Positions 25,968 through 32,765 of a stretch of 37,111 bases of DNA are shown here, in pieces (position 1 is the first letter of the stretch; every line of letters starts with the position of its first letter). The position numbers and the translations under genes are program-made. A model generated the notes under the pieces. That model saw only the letters and a program-made list of their open reading frames with translations. It was not told where the DNA came from and did no database searches. The stretch lies in NCBI GenBank assembly GCA_015067145.1, contig SVNA01000017.1, positions 1 through 37,111 on the forward strand, given 5' to 3'. This DNA comes from Oscillospiraceae bacterium (GTDB lineage: Bacteria; Bacillota; Clostridia; Oscillospirales; Ruminococcaceae).

Positions 25968-26813
25968 TTATGGCTTTGGTTTTGGCTTGTACATCATCTC
26001 GTTGACCGCATAGATGGTAACAAAGGCATCAGGGTCTGTTTTTGTTACAAAATTGATAAGCTTCATATATTCGGTCTTATCAACTATAGTGTTGATTTCC
26101 ATACGCATTGTATCTGTATATGCTCCGTATGCGTGATACTGTGTTGCACCGCTGTGAAGCTCGTGCAGGATAAACTCCAGAATTTCATCATGCTTTTTGG
26201 AAATTATACATACACGTTTTTTCAAAGTAGAACCAAAAATGAAATGGTCAAGCACTATTCCGCTGAAATATGTGCCGAATACACTGAGTACAACAGTTTT
26301 GGTGTCGTAAACCAATGCAGATGAAAGTGCAACCGCCATACCGGAAAGTCCCATTGCCTTACCCAAATCCATACGGAGGAACTTGTTCATCAGTTTAGCG
26401 ATAATATCAAGGCCGCCGGATGATGCATTGCGTGTGAAAAGCATGGAAAGACCTATGCTTACAACAAGGCAGTAACCGATGCCGTCAAGTGCCTGGTCGC
26501 CTGTAAGGGACTGGTTGTTTGGAAATACAACTTCAAACACCCCGATAACAATCGGCAGCAGGATTGAAGTGTAAACAGTCTTTATGCCAAAATCCTTGCC
26601 TACAAGCAGAAAACTTATTATAAGCAGTGCTACATTCATTATCATTGTAAGCTGGGAGATTGTAAGCGGAACAAGGTTGCTGAGAACGATTGCAAGACCT
26701 GAAATACTGCCGATGGACAGGCGACTTGGAACAAGGAAGAAGAAAACTGCTACGCCGACAATAATGTCTGCTATCGTGATAATTATAAACTCTTTGATTG
26801 CATCTTTTTTCAT
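25968..26813 (-). CDS. YitT family membrane protein (DUF161/DUF2179), copy 2
   Basis: This 281-residue paralogue of the preceding gene has the same architecture: membrane domain with SIGSISGLAIVLSNL and TRNASSGGLDIIAK, then DUF2179 with KKRVCIISK and HELHSGATQYHAYGAY. I place the start at the ATG at 26813, eight bases after GGAGG; the GTG at 26819 is only two bases from that site. It has its own promoter and terminator, so the two copies can be expressed independently. Divergence is mostly in the membrane helices. Confidence 0.9.
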   Translation of the reverse strand: MKKDAIKEFIIITIADIIVGVAVFFFLVPSRLSIGSISGLAIVLSNLVPLTISQLTMIMNVALLIISFLLVGKDFGIKTVYTSILLPIVIGVFEVVFPNNQSLTGDQALDGIGYCLVVSIGLSMLFTRNASSGGLDIIAKLMNKFLRMDLGKAMGLSGMAVALSSALVYDTKTVVLSVFGTYFSGIVLDHFIFGSTLKKRVCIISKKHDEILEFILHELHSGATQYHAYGAYTDTMRMEINTIVDKTEYMKLINFVTKTDPDAFVTIYAVNEMMYKPKPKP

Positions 26814-26844
26814 AAACACGGCCTCCGTGATGGGATATACAATT

Positions 26845-26873
26845 ATTATAACCGTTTAACATTTCAAAAACAA
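26845..26873 (-). promoter_or_regulatory. Promoter of YitT copy 2
   Basis: On the minus strand, TTGTTT and TATAAT are separated by 17 bases. Confidence 0.65.
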
Positions 26874-26971
26874 GAGAAATCCAAATGTCTTGTCCGGAAA
26901 ATATCATCTGTAAGCATATATTTTTACAAAAAGAACCTTTTACTGTTTATTAATTTTGGGCAAAAATTGCA

Positions 26972-27000
26972 TTGTTATGTTGATTAATTAGTGGTATCAT
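26972..27000 (+). promoter_or_regulatory. Promoter of the FUSC-like gene
   Basis: TTGTTA and TATCAT are separated by 17 bases, 42 bases before the start codon. Confidence 0.65.
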
Positions 27001-27041
27001 ATTTACTGCATTATTTTAGATTATAACAAAGGAAAATTGCT

Positions 27042-27605
27042 ATGGATAAATTGAAAGAAACACTTCAGCATCCGAACCTTCATATCGGTATGCGAAATGT
27101 AAAAACCGCACTTACAGCAACACTGTGTGCATTACTGTATCTGCCTTTTGACCGCAACCCTACATTTGCCTGTATTGGTGCTGTTTTCGGAATGGGCTAC
27201 AACATGGACAACAGCAAGCTGCACGGCGGCAACCGTCTGTTCGGCACAGCTTTCGGCGGTTTTATCGCAATGGCACTGTTCCGTATTTACATAATTTTCT
27301 ATCCTGACGGAAGAACAACCCTGCTTATGCTTCCACTGTTCTTTATCGGTGTAGTCGTTCTTATCCTTGTAAGCCAGAATCTGTGGCCGGGTGCTGTGCA
27401 GCCAGGCAGTGTTGTTCTCAGTATCATCTTCTTCAACACTCCTGTAGAAACATATGTTTCCTACTCTCTCAACCGTATATTTGACACAGGTGTCGGCGTT
27501 ATAATTGCCCTTCTTGTAAACTACTTCCTGCCAAGAGAACGCCTTGTAAAATGGCTTGAATTCTGTCATCTGAGAAAAAAGGATACAGAACATCCTGAAG
27601 ATTAA
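27042..27605 (+). CDS. FUSC/aromatic acid exporter (ArAE) family membrane protein, short form
   Basis: This 187-residue membrane protein has about four to five hydrophobic helices and the NRIFDTGVGVIIALLVNYF segment near the end that marks ArAE/FUSC membrane domains. IGMRNVKTALTATLCALLY at the N-terminus is also typical. It has the membrane half only; the cytosolic domain of longer family members is absent. The family is linked to efflux of aromatic acids and other organic anions, but the substrate here is unknown. A promoter precedes it and a terminator follows, so it is monocistronic. Confidence 0.82.
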   Translation: MDKLKETLQHPNLHIGMRNVKTALTATLCALLYLPFDRNPTFACIGAVFGMGYNMDNSKLHGGNRLFGTAFGGFIAMALFRIYIIFYPDGRTTLLMLPLFFIGVVVLILVSQNLWPGAVQPGSVVLSIIFFNTPVETYVSYSLNRIFDTGVGVIIALLVNYFLPRERLVKWLEFCHLRKKDTEHPED

Positions 27606-27615
27606 TTTACATATA

Positions 27616-27652
27616 AAAATTCCCGTAAAATTATAATTTACGGGAATTTTTT
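27616..27652. terminator. Bidirectional terminator between the FUSC-like and antiporter genes
   Basis: The 14-bp perfect stem AAAATTCCCGTAAA/TTTACGGGAATTTT with a 7-base loop lies between convergent genes. Confidence 0.9.
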
Positions 27653-27660
27653 ATTTGATA

Positions 27661-29049
27661 TTAATCATTTTTATTGCGTTTGGCTTCAATTTCTGCCCAT
27701 TCTTTTGCCTGTTCTGCCATCTCCTCAACCGCTTCCGCTTTAGCTTCGGCTGCTTCTTCAACAGCACCAACTGCCTGCAGCTTGTTTGCACGGCGGTTGA
27801 TAACGTCTGCAGATTTTGGTTTGATATCGCCTGCTGCTGTGAGAGCTTCTCTTGTCATGAGAGGGCCAAAAATTTCGTAGATAAGTACCGCAAAGAGGAT
27901 GATATTTCTGATAAGGTCACCCTGAGGTCCAAGCTGGGAAGCCGTTGTACACATACCAAGGGCAACACCTGCCTGCGGGAAGAGTGTGATACCAAGGTAT
28001 TTCTGTATTGTAGGAGAGCATTTTGTAGCTTTTGCACTGAGATATGCACCGAGGTATTTACCGATACAACGCACAACGATGTATACAACACCGATGAACA
28101 CAATGGCAATATCACCGAATACATTGAGTTCCAGTTCTGCACCGCTGATTACAAAGAACAGTGCAAAAAGCGGAGATGTCCACTTGTCTGCTGCACCCAT
28201 AAGGTCTTCTGACAGAGGACAGGTGTTGCAGAACACTGTGCCCAGCATCATACATACAAGCAAGGAAGAGAAACCAACATGTACAGGACCGATGCTGAAT
28301 TTGATCATAGAAAGAGAAACTGTGAGGAACACAAATGCAATGGTCATATTAAGACGGTTTGTGTTGGAATGGAACAGTTTTTCAATCTGTGTAAGAATCC
28401 AGCCCATAACTGCACCCAGAATGAGTGAGCACACAATTTCAACAATCGGATTTACAATGATAGAGATAAAATCTACTGTACCGCTGATAAGTGTCTTTGC
28501 AATACCGAAAAGCACGGCAAAAACAATAAGACACATAGCATCGTCCAACGCTACGATTGGGAGAAGCAGGTCTGTAACAGGACCCTTTGCCTTGTACTGT
28601 CGCACAACCATTAAGGTTGCAGCAGGTGCTGTTGCCGTTGCGATAGCACCCAGAACAATAGCCTGTGGGAAAGAGAGTTTATCCGGCATTACAAAATGCA
28701 GAGCGATAAGTGCAATATTAACACATACTGTTGCTGCAAGTGCTTCACATACACCGATTGTAAATGCCTGTTTACCGATTTTTTTCAGGTCTTCAATGCG
28801 GAATTCGTTACCGATTGAAAATGCAATAAAACCAAGGGCTACATTGGAAATAAGGTTGAGGGTTTCAACCTCATGCATTGATGTAAAGCCAAGTCCCTGA
28901 ATGCCAAGTGCACCAAGACAGTAAGGTCCGATGATAACACCTGCTACAAGATAGGCGGTTACGTCAGGAAGTTTAAGCTTGGAGAACGCTCTTGTCATAA
29001 GCAGACCCGCAAGCAAAGCTATTGATACATTAAGCAATACATTGCTCAT
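27661..29049 (-). CDS. CPA2 family cation/proton antiporter with Ala/Glu-rich C-terminal tail
   Basis: This 462-residue antiporter has about 12-13 helices. The signature segments are DVTAYLVAGVIIGPYCLG near 29-46, the ATATAPAATLMVVRQYKAKGP region, LDDAMCLIVFAV with the paired acidic residues expected in the ion site, and LFPQAGVALGM. It would exchange sodium or potassium for protons. After residue about 400 the protein has no TrkA-type domain. Instead a roughly 55-residue hydrophilic tail, strongly rich in Ala, Glu and Lys, looks like a single long helix or coiled coil. GGAGG precedes the ATG. Confidence 0.9.
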   Translation of the reverse strand: MSNVLLNVSIALLAGLLMTRAFSKLKLPDVTAYLVAGVIIGPYCLGALGIQGLGFTSMHEVETLNLISNVALGFIAFSIGNEFRIEDLKKIGKQAFTIGVCEALAATVCVNIALIALHFVMPDKLSFPQAIVLGAIATATAPAATLMVVRQYKAKGPVTDLLLPIVALDDAMCLIVFAVLFGIAKTLISGTVDFISIIVNPIVEIVCSLILGAVMGWILTQIEKLFHSNTNRLNMTIAFVFLTVSLSMIKFSIGPVHVGFSSLLVCMMLGTVFCNTCPLSEDLMGAADKWTSPLFALFFVISGAELELNVFGDIAIVFIGVVYIVVRCIGKYLGAYLSAKATKCSPTIQKYLGITLFPQAGVALGMCTTASQLGPQGDLIRNIILFAVLIYEIFGPLMTREALTAAGDIKPKSADVINRRANKLQAVGAVEEAAEAKAEAVEEMAEQAKEWAEIEAKRNKND

Positions 29050-29101
29050 AGTATACCTCCATATATAATAAAAATAAGAATAAATTACTTTGCCATTAGA
29101 G

Positions 29102-29130
29102 AGTATACGCCTATATCATTAGAAAATCAA
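29102..29130 (-). promoter_or_regulatory. Promoter of the antiporter gene
   Basis: On the minus strand, TTGATT and TATACT are separated by 17 bases. The gene-free stretch 29050-29353 otherwise holds one terminator (29185-29222) and AT-rich sequence. Confidence 0.65.
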
Positions 29131-29184
29131 GAATTAAACTGTACAAATTCTACAAAAAATTGTATATTATTTTATCTATAAAAG

Positions 29185-29222
29185 AAAAAATCAGACTGCT
29201 TTAATCTGCAATCTGATTTTTT
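29185..29222 (-). terminator. Terminator after the small membrane protein gene
   Basis: An 11-bp outer stem (AAAAAATCAGA/TCTGATTTTTT) continues after one mismatch with 3 bp (TGC/GCA). The minus strand runs into a T-rich tract. It lies about 130 bases after the stop. Confidence 0.8.
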
Positions 29223-29353
29223 CCTGTTATACTTAAAGATTTATGAAAATAAGAGCTTTATGCTTTTATTTATATATGAATAAAAGTTGATGTGACATAT
29301 AACAGTACAACACAAAACAACTTTTCCCGAAAGCAAAAACTTACGCAGATAAA

Positions 29354-29623
29354 CTATGCTGCCACACGGTTTGTGTTGCTGCCTTTAACAACTTTAAGAT
29401 TGCTTCTGCGTGCAGACTGTCTTCTTTCTGCTGCTCTTTTTGCTCTGAGGATATTTTCCACTTTGAAAAAAGAAGCTGTAAGCTGTGCAAAGAACCAGGC
29501 ACCTGCCAGAGCGACAACTGTTGTCAGAGAAAAGCCGCTAATTGCAAAGAGGCAAAAAAGTGTAGCAAATGCTGTGAGAACTGTCAATGTGCTTGCGAGA
29601 TATATTTTATTCTGTCTTGTCAT
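29354..29623 (-). CDS. Small two-helix membrane protein with basic tail, divergent from a LexA-like repressor
   Basis: I do not recognise the family. The 89-residue protein has two hydrophobic helices (about 7-28 and 33-53) and a strongly basic, hydrophilic tail (about 54-86) rich in Arg, Lys, Ser and Asn. The ATG at 29623 has GGTG eight bases upstream; an in-frame start six codons earlier lacks a site. Its promoter (TTGACA-N17-TATTAT) has an operator inside the spacer and another just after the transcription start, so it should be tightly repressed by the neighbouring self-cleaving repressor. The arrangement recalls B. subtilis lexA-yneA, where a small membrane division inhibitor is divergent from lexA, but there is no sequence likeness to YneA and no LysM domain. 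A toxin, division inhibitor or stress protein are all possible. Confidence 0.75.
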   Translation of the reverse strand: MTRQNKIYLASTLTVLTAFATLFCLFAISGFSLTTVVALAGAWFFAQLTASFFKVENILRAKRAAERRQSARRSNLKVVKGSNTNRVAA

Positions 29624-29646
29624 AATAATCACCATCAACAACCATT

Positions 29647-29661
29647 ACAACCATCGGTTGT
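29647..29661. promoter_or_regulatory. ACAAC-N5-GTTGT operator A
   Basis: ACAACCATCGGTTGT is a perfect half-site pair lying just downstream of the transcription start of the small membrane protein gene. An extra half-site, ACAACC, is at 29638-29643. Confidence 0.75.
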
Positions 29662-29673
29662 TCCTTTGATTAA

Positions 29674-29702
29674 ATAATATCACAACCACAGGTTGTTGTC
29701 AA
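29674..29702 (-). promoter_or_regulatory. Consensus promoter of the small membrane protein gene
   Basis: On the minus strand a perfect TTGACA -35 and a TATTAT -10 are separated by 17 bases. Operator B fills the spacer. Confidence 0.8.
29682..29696. promoter_or_regulatory. ACAAC-N5-GTTGT operator B
   Basis: ACAACCACAGGTTGT, a perfect half-site pair, lies between the -35 and -10 of the minus-strand promoter. Confidence 0.78.
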
Positions 29703-29731
29703 CAGCTTTTTTTACATTTTTTGTAAATTTA

Positions 29732-29746
29732 ACTACTTTAAGTTGT
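29732..29746. promoter_or_regulatory. ACAAC-N5-GTTGT operator C
   Basis: ACTACTTTAAGTTGT has one mismatch in the left half-site. It touches the -35 box of the repressor promoter. Confidence 0.65.
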
Positions 29747-29774
29747 TTACAAACCAGATTTTATGTTGTATAAT
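29746..29774 (+). promoter_or_regulatory. Promoter of the LexA-like repressor gene
   Basis: TTTACA and TATAAT are separated by 17 bases. The ATG at 29763 falls inside the spacer and cannot be the start; the ATG at 29808 can. Confidence 0.78.
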
Positions 29775-29786
29775 GTATATAAAATA

Positions 29787-29801
29787 ACAACTACAGGTGG
29801 T
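29787..29801. promoter_or_regulatory. ACAAC-N5-GTTGT operator D
   Basis: ACAACTACAGGTGGT has one mismatch in the right half. It lies just after the transcription start of the repressor and overlaps its ribosome binding site (GGTGGTGG). Confidence 0.65.
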
Positions 29802-29807
29802 GGATTT

Positions 29808-30434
29808 ATGTTCAGCCAGCAGATTAAGGCATTGCGCAAAGAAAATAAGATGAGTCAGGCAGAGCTTGCAAAACAGCTGAAAGTTACCCAGCAGGCCATC
29901 GGCAAATGGGAAACAGGCAAAAGCACGCCTGACAGCGATACATTACAGAAGCTTGCAGAGATTTTCAGAACAAGTGTAGACTTTCTCCTTGGCAGAGAAA
30001 CTGCAGTTTCCCTTGCAAACAGTTTTCCGTTTGAAGTGGAGTATGAAGATGAGGGGTTTGGCATCCCTGTTATCGGTACTGTGCGTGCAGGTTACAACTC
30101 TCTTGCTTATAACGATGATTACGGCGTTGAGTATGCAAATGTGCGAAATCCTGATGAATATTTCTATCTTATCGTAAAAGGCGACAGCATGGAACCTCGC
30201 ATCAAGGACGGCGACCTTGCACTTGTACATAAACAGCCTACCCTCAATGATGGTGACCTTGGTGTTATTGTTTACGGTGATAACGAGGGCACACTGAAAA
30301 AATTCAGCCGCCGCGGCAACACTATTATCCTCTCGCCTTTCAACCCTGACTACGAGCCTAAAATAATCAGTGGTGAAGACCTGAACAATGTTTACATTGC
30401 AGGCAAGGTTGTAGAAACAAAAACAAAATGGTAA
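29808..30434 (+). CDS. LexA/HdiR-like self-cleaving repressor (XRE helix-turn-helix plus S24 peptidase)
   Basis: This 208-residue repressor has an XRE helix-turn-helix (residues 4-62; KMSQAELAKQLKVTQQAIGKWETGK). A C-terminal LexA/UmuD-type S24 domain follows. All autolysis elements are visible: the Ala94-Gly95 cleavage site in GTVRAGYN, catalytic Ser127 in KGDSMEPR, and the general base Lys164 in GTLKKF. Such proteins cleave themselves when RecA filaments form, relieving repression after DNA damage. HdiR of Lactococcus has the same layout. It is divergent from a small membrane protein, with two operators on each promoter, including its own, implying autorepression and joint control. A prophage-type repressor is the alternative, but no phage genes are near. 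Confidence 0.92.
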   Translation: MFSQQIKALRKENKMSQAELAKQLKVTQQAIGKWETGKSTPDSDTLQKLAEIFRTSVDFLLGRETAVSLANSFPFEVEYEDEGFGIPVIGTVRAGYNSLAYNDDYGVEYANVRNPDEYFYLIVKGDSMEPRIKDGDLALVHKQPTLNDGDLGVIVYGDNEGTLKKFSRRGNTIILSPFNPDYEPKIISGEDLNNVYIAGKVVETKTKW

Positions 30435-30519
30435 TTATCCGGATTTGTCTTTTCGGTTTACTGTTAATCGGCAATAATAAACCGTACAATCAGCTATATT
30501 ATTATAAATAATACATAAA

Positions 30520-30561
30520 AAACAGTGCAGCATCTTAAAGATACTGCACTGTTTGTTTTTT
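30520..30561. terminator. Terminator between the repressor and deaminase genes
   Basis: An 11-bp perfect stem (30520-30530 with 30544-30554) with a 13-base loop is followed by GTTTTTT on the plus strand. The genes are convergent. Confidence 0.88.
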
Positions 30562-30567
30562 ACAGGT

Positions 30568-31056
30568 TTATGGTTCAACAACCCATTCCAGATCTTCGGC
30601 TGGAACAACCACATAGTCATCCACACCTTCTCCTGTACGCATAATCACATAGCGGATACCCGCCTGAATTATTGTTCGGGCACATAATGGACAAGGTTTT
30701 GCCCTGTGAATTGAATTATCTTTCGGATTGACACCTACAAGATATAAATCCGCACCTATTGTCTGTGTACGGGAACAGTTGAGCAGTGCATTTGCTTCGG
30801 CATGGATTGCACGGCACATAGCATATCCGTCTCCCTGATGGAGATTTCGTTCTATCCTTGGGCATTTTCCTATATCGCAACAGTTGTCCATTCCGCGTGG
30901 TGCACCATTGTAGCCCGTGGAAATAACCACATCATCCTTGACGATAACTGCACCGTATTTTCTTTTTATACAGGTACTTCGATATGCAAAAACCTCGGCA
31001 CAGTTGAGATAGGTATTTATTTTGGAAATTCTTTCACTGTCCTGTGGACGTACCAT
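30568..31056 (-). CDS. dCMP deaminase (zinc-dependent cytidine/deoxycytidylate deaminase family)
   Basis: This 162-residue protein probably deaminates dCMP to dUMP, feeding thymidylate synthesis. The zinc site is complete: HAEANAL (His and catalytic Glu) and PCPLCART (two Cys). An additional Cys/His-rich insert (NCCDIGKCP, H in NLHQGDG) is typical of ComEB-like dCMP deaminases. AAGGAAAGGG precedes the ATG. It is the last gene of a hemW-led run and 57 bases from its upstream neighbour. Confidence 0.92.
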   Translation of the reverse strand: MVRPQDSERISKINTYLNCAEVFAYRSTCIKRKYGAVIVKDDVVISTGYNGAPRGMDNCCDIGKCPRIERNLHQGDGYAMCRAIHAEANALLNCSRTQTIGADLYLVGVNPKDNSIHRAKPCPLCARTIIQAGIRYVIMRTGEGVDDYVVVPAEDLEWVVEP

Positions 31057-31113
31057 AGCTATACCCTTTCCTTATCCGTAATATGTTGGTGCAAAAATAC
31101 TTTCAATACTGTT

Positions 31114-31329
31114 TTATTTGTTGCCCGCAAGCTTGCCATAAAAGTCAGTTACAACAGCAACCACTGCCGCTGCCACAGCACCTATTATAAATGCAACTCT
31201 TGGCACAGCTGAAAAATCAACGTTTATAAATCTGATTTCTCCCCCGCCGTTTACTGCAAAGATAAAACAAATCACCAATACAACCACAGCAATCCAGTTT
31301 GCCAGCTTCAAAAAAATTCTTCTGCCCAT
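31114..31329 (-). CDS. Small two-helix membrane protein
   Basis: I do not recognise this 71-residue protein. It has a basic start (MGRRIFLK), a helix at about 10-26, a roughly 20-residue loop with GGGEIRF, a second helix at about 45-62 and a short polar end. AAAGGAG precedes the ATG. It lies 12 bases after another small protein of the same layout, so the two may be a divergent pair. Function unknown. Confidence 0.72.
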   Translation of the reverse strand: MGRRIFLKLANWIAVVVLVICFIFAVNGGGEIRFINVDFSAVPRVAFIIGAVAAAVVAVVTDFYGKLAGNK

Positions 31330-31341
31330 AATATATCTCCT

Positions 31342-31569
31342 TTAACTTTTTTTATCATTTATATTCTGTTCTCTGTTCATCAGTTTCACACGCATAGCTG
31401 TCACAACAGATATAATCGCAAAAACTGCTGCCATAGCCGAAAAGCCGTATCTTGCAAGATTGCTTAAATCCAGAAAACCTCTGCCCTCTACACTGTTAAG
31501 CCCCACAAAGCAAGCAAGTGCAAGGATAAATGTAATTATACTTATTATTCTGTACAAAATCTTTTTCAT
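31342..31569 (-). CDS. Small two-helix membrane protein
   Basis: I do not recognise this 75-residue protein. It has a basic N-terminus, a helix at about 7-25, a polar loop (NSVEGRGFLDLSN), a second helix at about 41-59 and a charged tail. GGAG precedes the ATG, 10 bases after the hemW stop, so it is in the same operon. Layout matches the next gene downstream. Function unknown. Confidence 0.72.
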   Translation of the reverse strand: MKKILYRIISIITFILALACFVGLNSVEGRGFLDLSNLARYGFSAMAAVFAIISVVTAMRVKLMNREQNINDKKS

Positions 31570-31579
31570 ATATTTTCTC

Positions 31580-32653
31580 CTACATCATAATTTCACAGGC
31601 TATGGCATTTTCCATAAGAAAACCCTTTGAGGTAAGGGATATAGTGTCATTTTCAAAAATTATATACCCCTGTTTTTCAAGCATTTGCAGTTTTTTATAC
31701 TGCAGTACTGTCAGTTCCTTGCCCCATTTTTCCTTGAGCTCTGTGAGATTAAGACCTTTTTTAAGGCGGAGCGAAAGCATTATAAACTCATCAATATCAA
31801 CTTCCCCGTCCTCCACTGTATAAGGATTGGTCATAAAACTGTGCAGGTCTCTTGGGTAGTAAAAACGCTTTCCATTTAAACAGCTGTGGGCTGACGGTCC
31901 TACTCCCACATAGTTTTCCAGCTTCCAGTAGATATTGTTGTGCTGTGACTCAAACCCTGCTTTTGCAAAGTTGGATATTTCGTACTGTTTATATCCCATA
32001 CTCTCAATCTTTTGGCAGGCATAGAGATAAAAATCGCTCATTTTATCATCATCCGGTATATTTTCAGGAGTATCCGCCGCGAAAGGTGTTCCCTCTTCAA
32101 TTTTCAGCATATAGGATGAAATATGTGTTGCTCCCAGCTCTGCCAGCAGTTCCACCGTTTCGTCAAGTTCCTTGTTGCTGTAGTCTGGCAAACCTATCAT
32201 AACATCTCCGCTTATGTTGGTAAAGCCTGCTGATTTTGCAGCTTCAAAAGCTTCTCTCACCTTTCGGTTTGAATGTATTCTGCCGAGAGTTTCAAGACTT
32301 GTCTGTTTTGCAGTCTGCACGCCAAAGGACAGCCTGTTCACACCCGCTTTTCTGAAGCCTTTCAGCTTTTCATAATCCACAGTTTCAGGGTTCGCCTCCA
32401 GAGTAATTTCTGAATCTGGAATAATTTCAGTACTTTTTAAAATCCGCTCCACCTGATACGGTGTCAGCAGACTGGGAGTGCCTCCGCCGAAATATACCGT
32501 CTTCCACCGTATATCATTATATTTCTTTATTTCCTTTATTACAGCATCGACATATTCATCAGATACTGTACTGTTGCCGCCCTTTGAGTAAAAATCGCAG
32601 TAGTTGCATTTTTTTACACAGAAAGGTATGTGTATATATAAACCCGCCGTCAT
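31580..32653 (-). CDS. hemW: Radical SAM haem chaperone HemW
   Basis: This 357-residue protein resembles oxygen-independent coproporphyrinogen oxidase but is more likely the haem chaperone. The cluster motif near the N-terminus is CVKKCNYCDFYS, that is CxxxCxxC followed by Asp-Phe. True HemN has an additional Cys directly after the motif. FGGGTPSLLTPYQVERIL and GVQTAKQTSLETLGRIH are typical. The ATG at 32653 has GGAG upstream; an ATG at 32689 lies upstream of the expected transcription start. It is the first gene of the operon with two small membrane proteins and dCMP deaminase. Confidence 0.9.
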   Translation of the reverse strand: MTAGLYIHIPFCVKKCNYCDFYSKGGNSTVSDEYVDAVIKEIKKYNDIRWKTVYFGGGTPSLLTPYQVERILKSTEIIPDSEITLEANPETVDYEKLKGFRKAGVNRLSFGVQTAKQTSLETLGRIHSNRKVREAFEAAKSAGFTNISGDVMIGLPDYSNKELDETVELLAELGATHISSYMLKIEEGTPFAADTPENIPDDDKMSDFYLYACQKIESMGYKQYEISNFAKAGFESQHNNIYWKLENYVGVGPSAHSCLNGKRFYYPRDLHSFMTNPYTVEDGEVDIDEFIMLSLRLKKGLNLTELKEKWGKELTVLQYKKLQMLEKQGYIIFENDTISLTSKGFLMENAIACEIMM

Positions 32654-32680
32654 AAATTCTCCAAAACAGTTATTATATAG

Positions 32681-32710
32681 ATTATACATTTTTTGTACAT
32701 GTAATTACAA
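32681..32710 (-). promoter_or_regulatory. Promoter of the hemW operon
   Basis: On the minus strand, TTGTAA and TATAAT are separated by 18 bases. The start point near 32674 supports the ATG at 32653. Confidence 0.65.
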
Positions 32711-32719
32711 GTGAAATAT

Positions 32720-32754
32720 AAAAAGAGTACAGATTAATTTTCTGTACCCTTTTT
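32720..32754 (-). terminator. Terminator of the polyamine transporter operon
   Basis: A 13-bp stem with one mismatch (32720-32732 with 32742-32754) is followed on the minus strand by CTTTTTATATTT. It lies just after the potCD stop and just before the hemW promoter. Confidence 0.82.
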
Positions 32755-32765
32755 GGCAATATCAT

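Noticed and set aside
29763-29807. Longer start for the LexA-like repressor at the ATG at 29763
   Set aside because: That codon lies inside the promoter spacer, upstream of the -10, so it is not transcribed from that promoter. The ATG at 29808 has the ribosome binding site.
31580-32653. Oxygen-independent coproporphyrinogen III oxidase (HemN)
   Set aside because: The cluster motif lacks the additional cysteine of true HemN, the protein is shorter, and no haem synthesis genes are near. HemW fits better.
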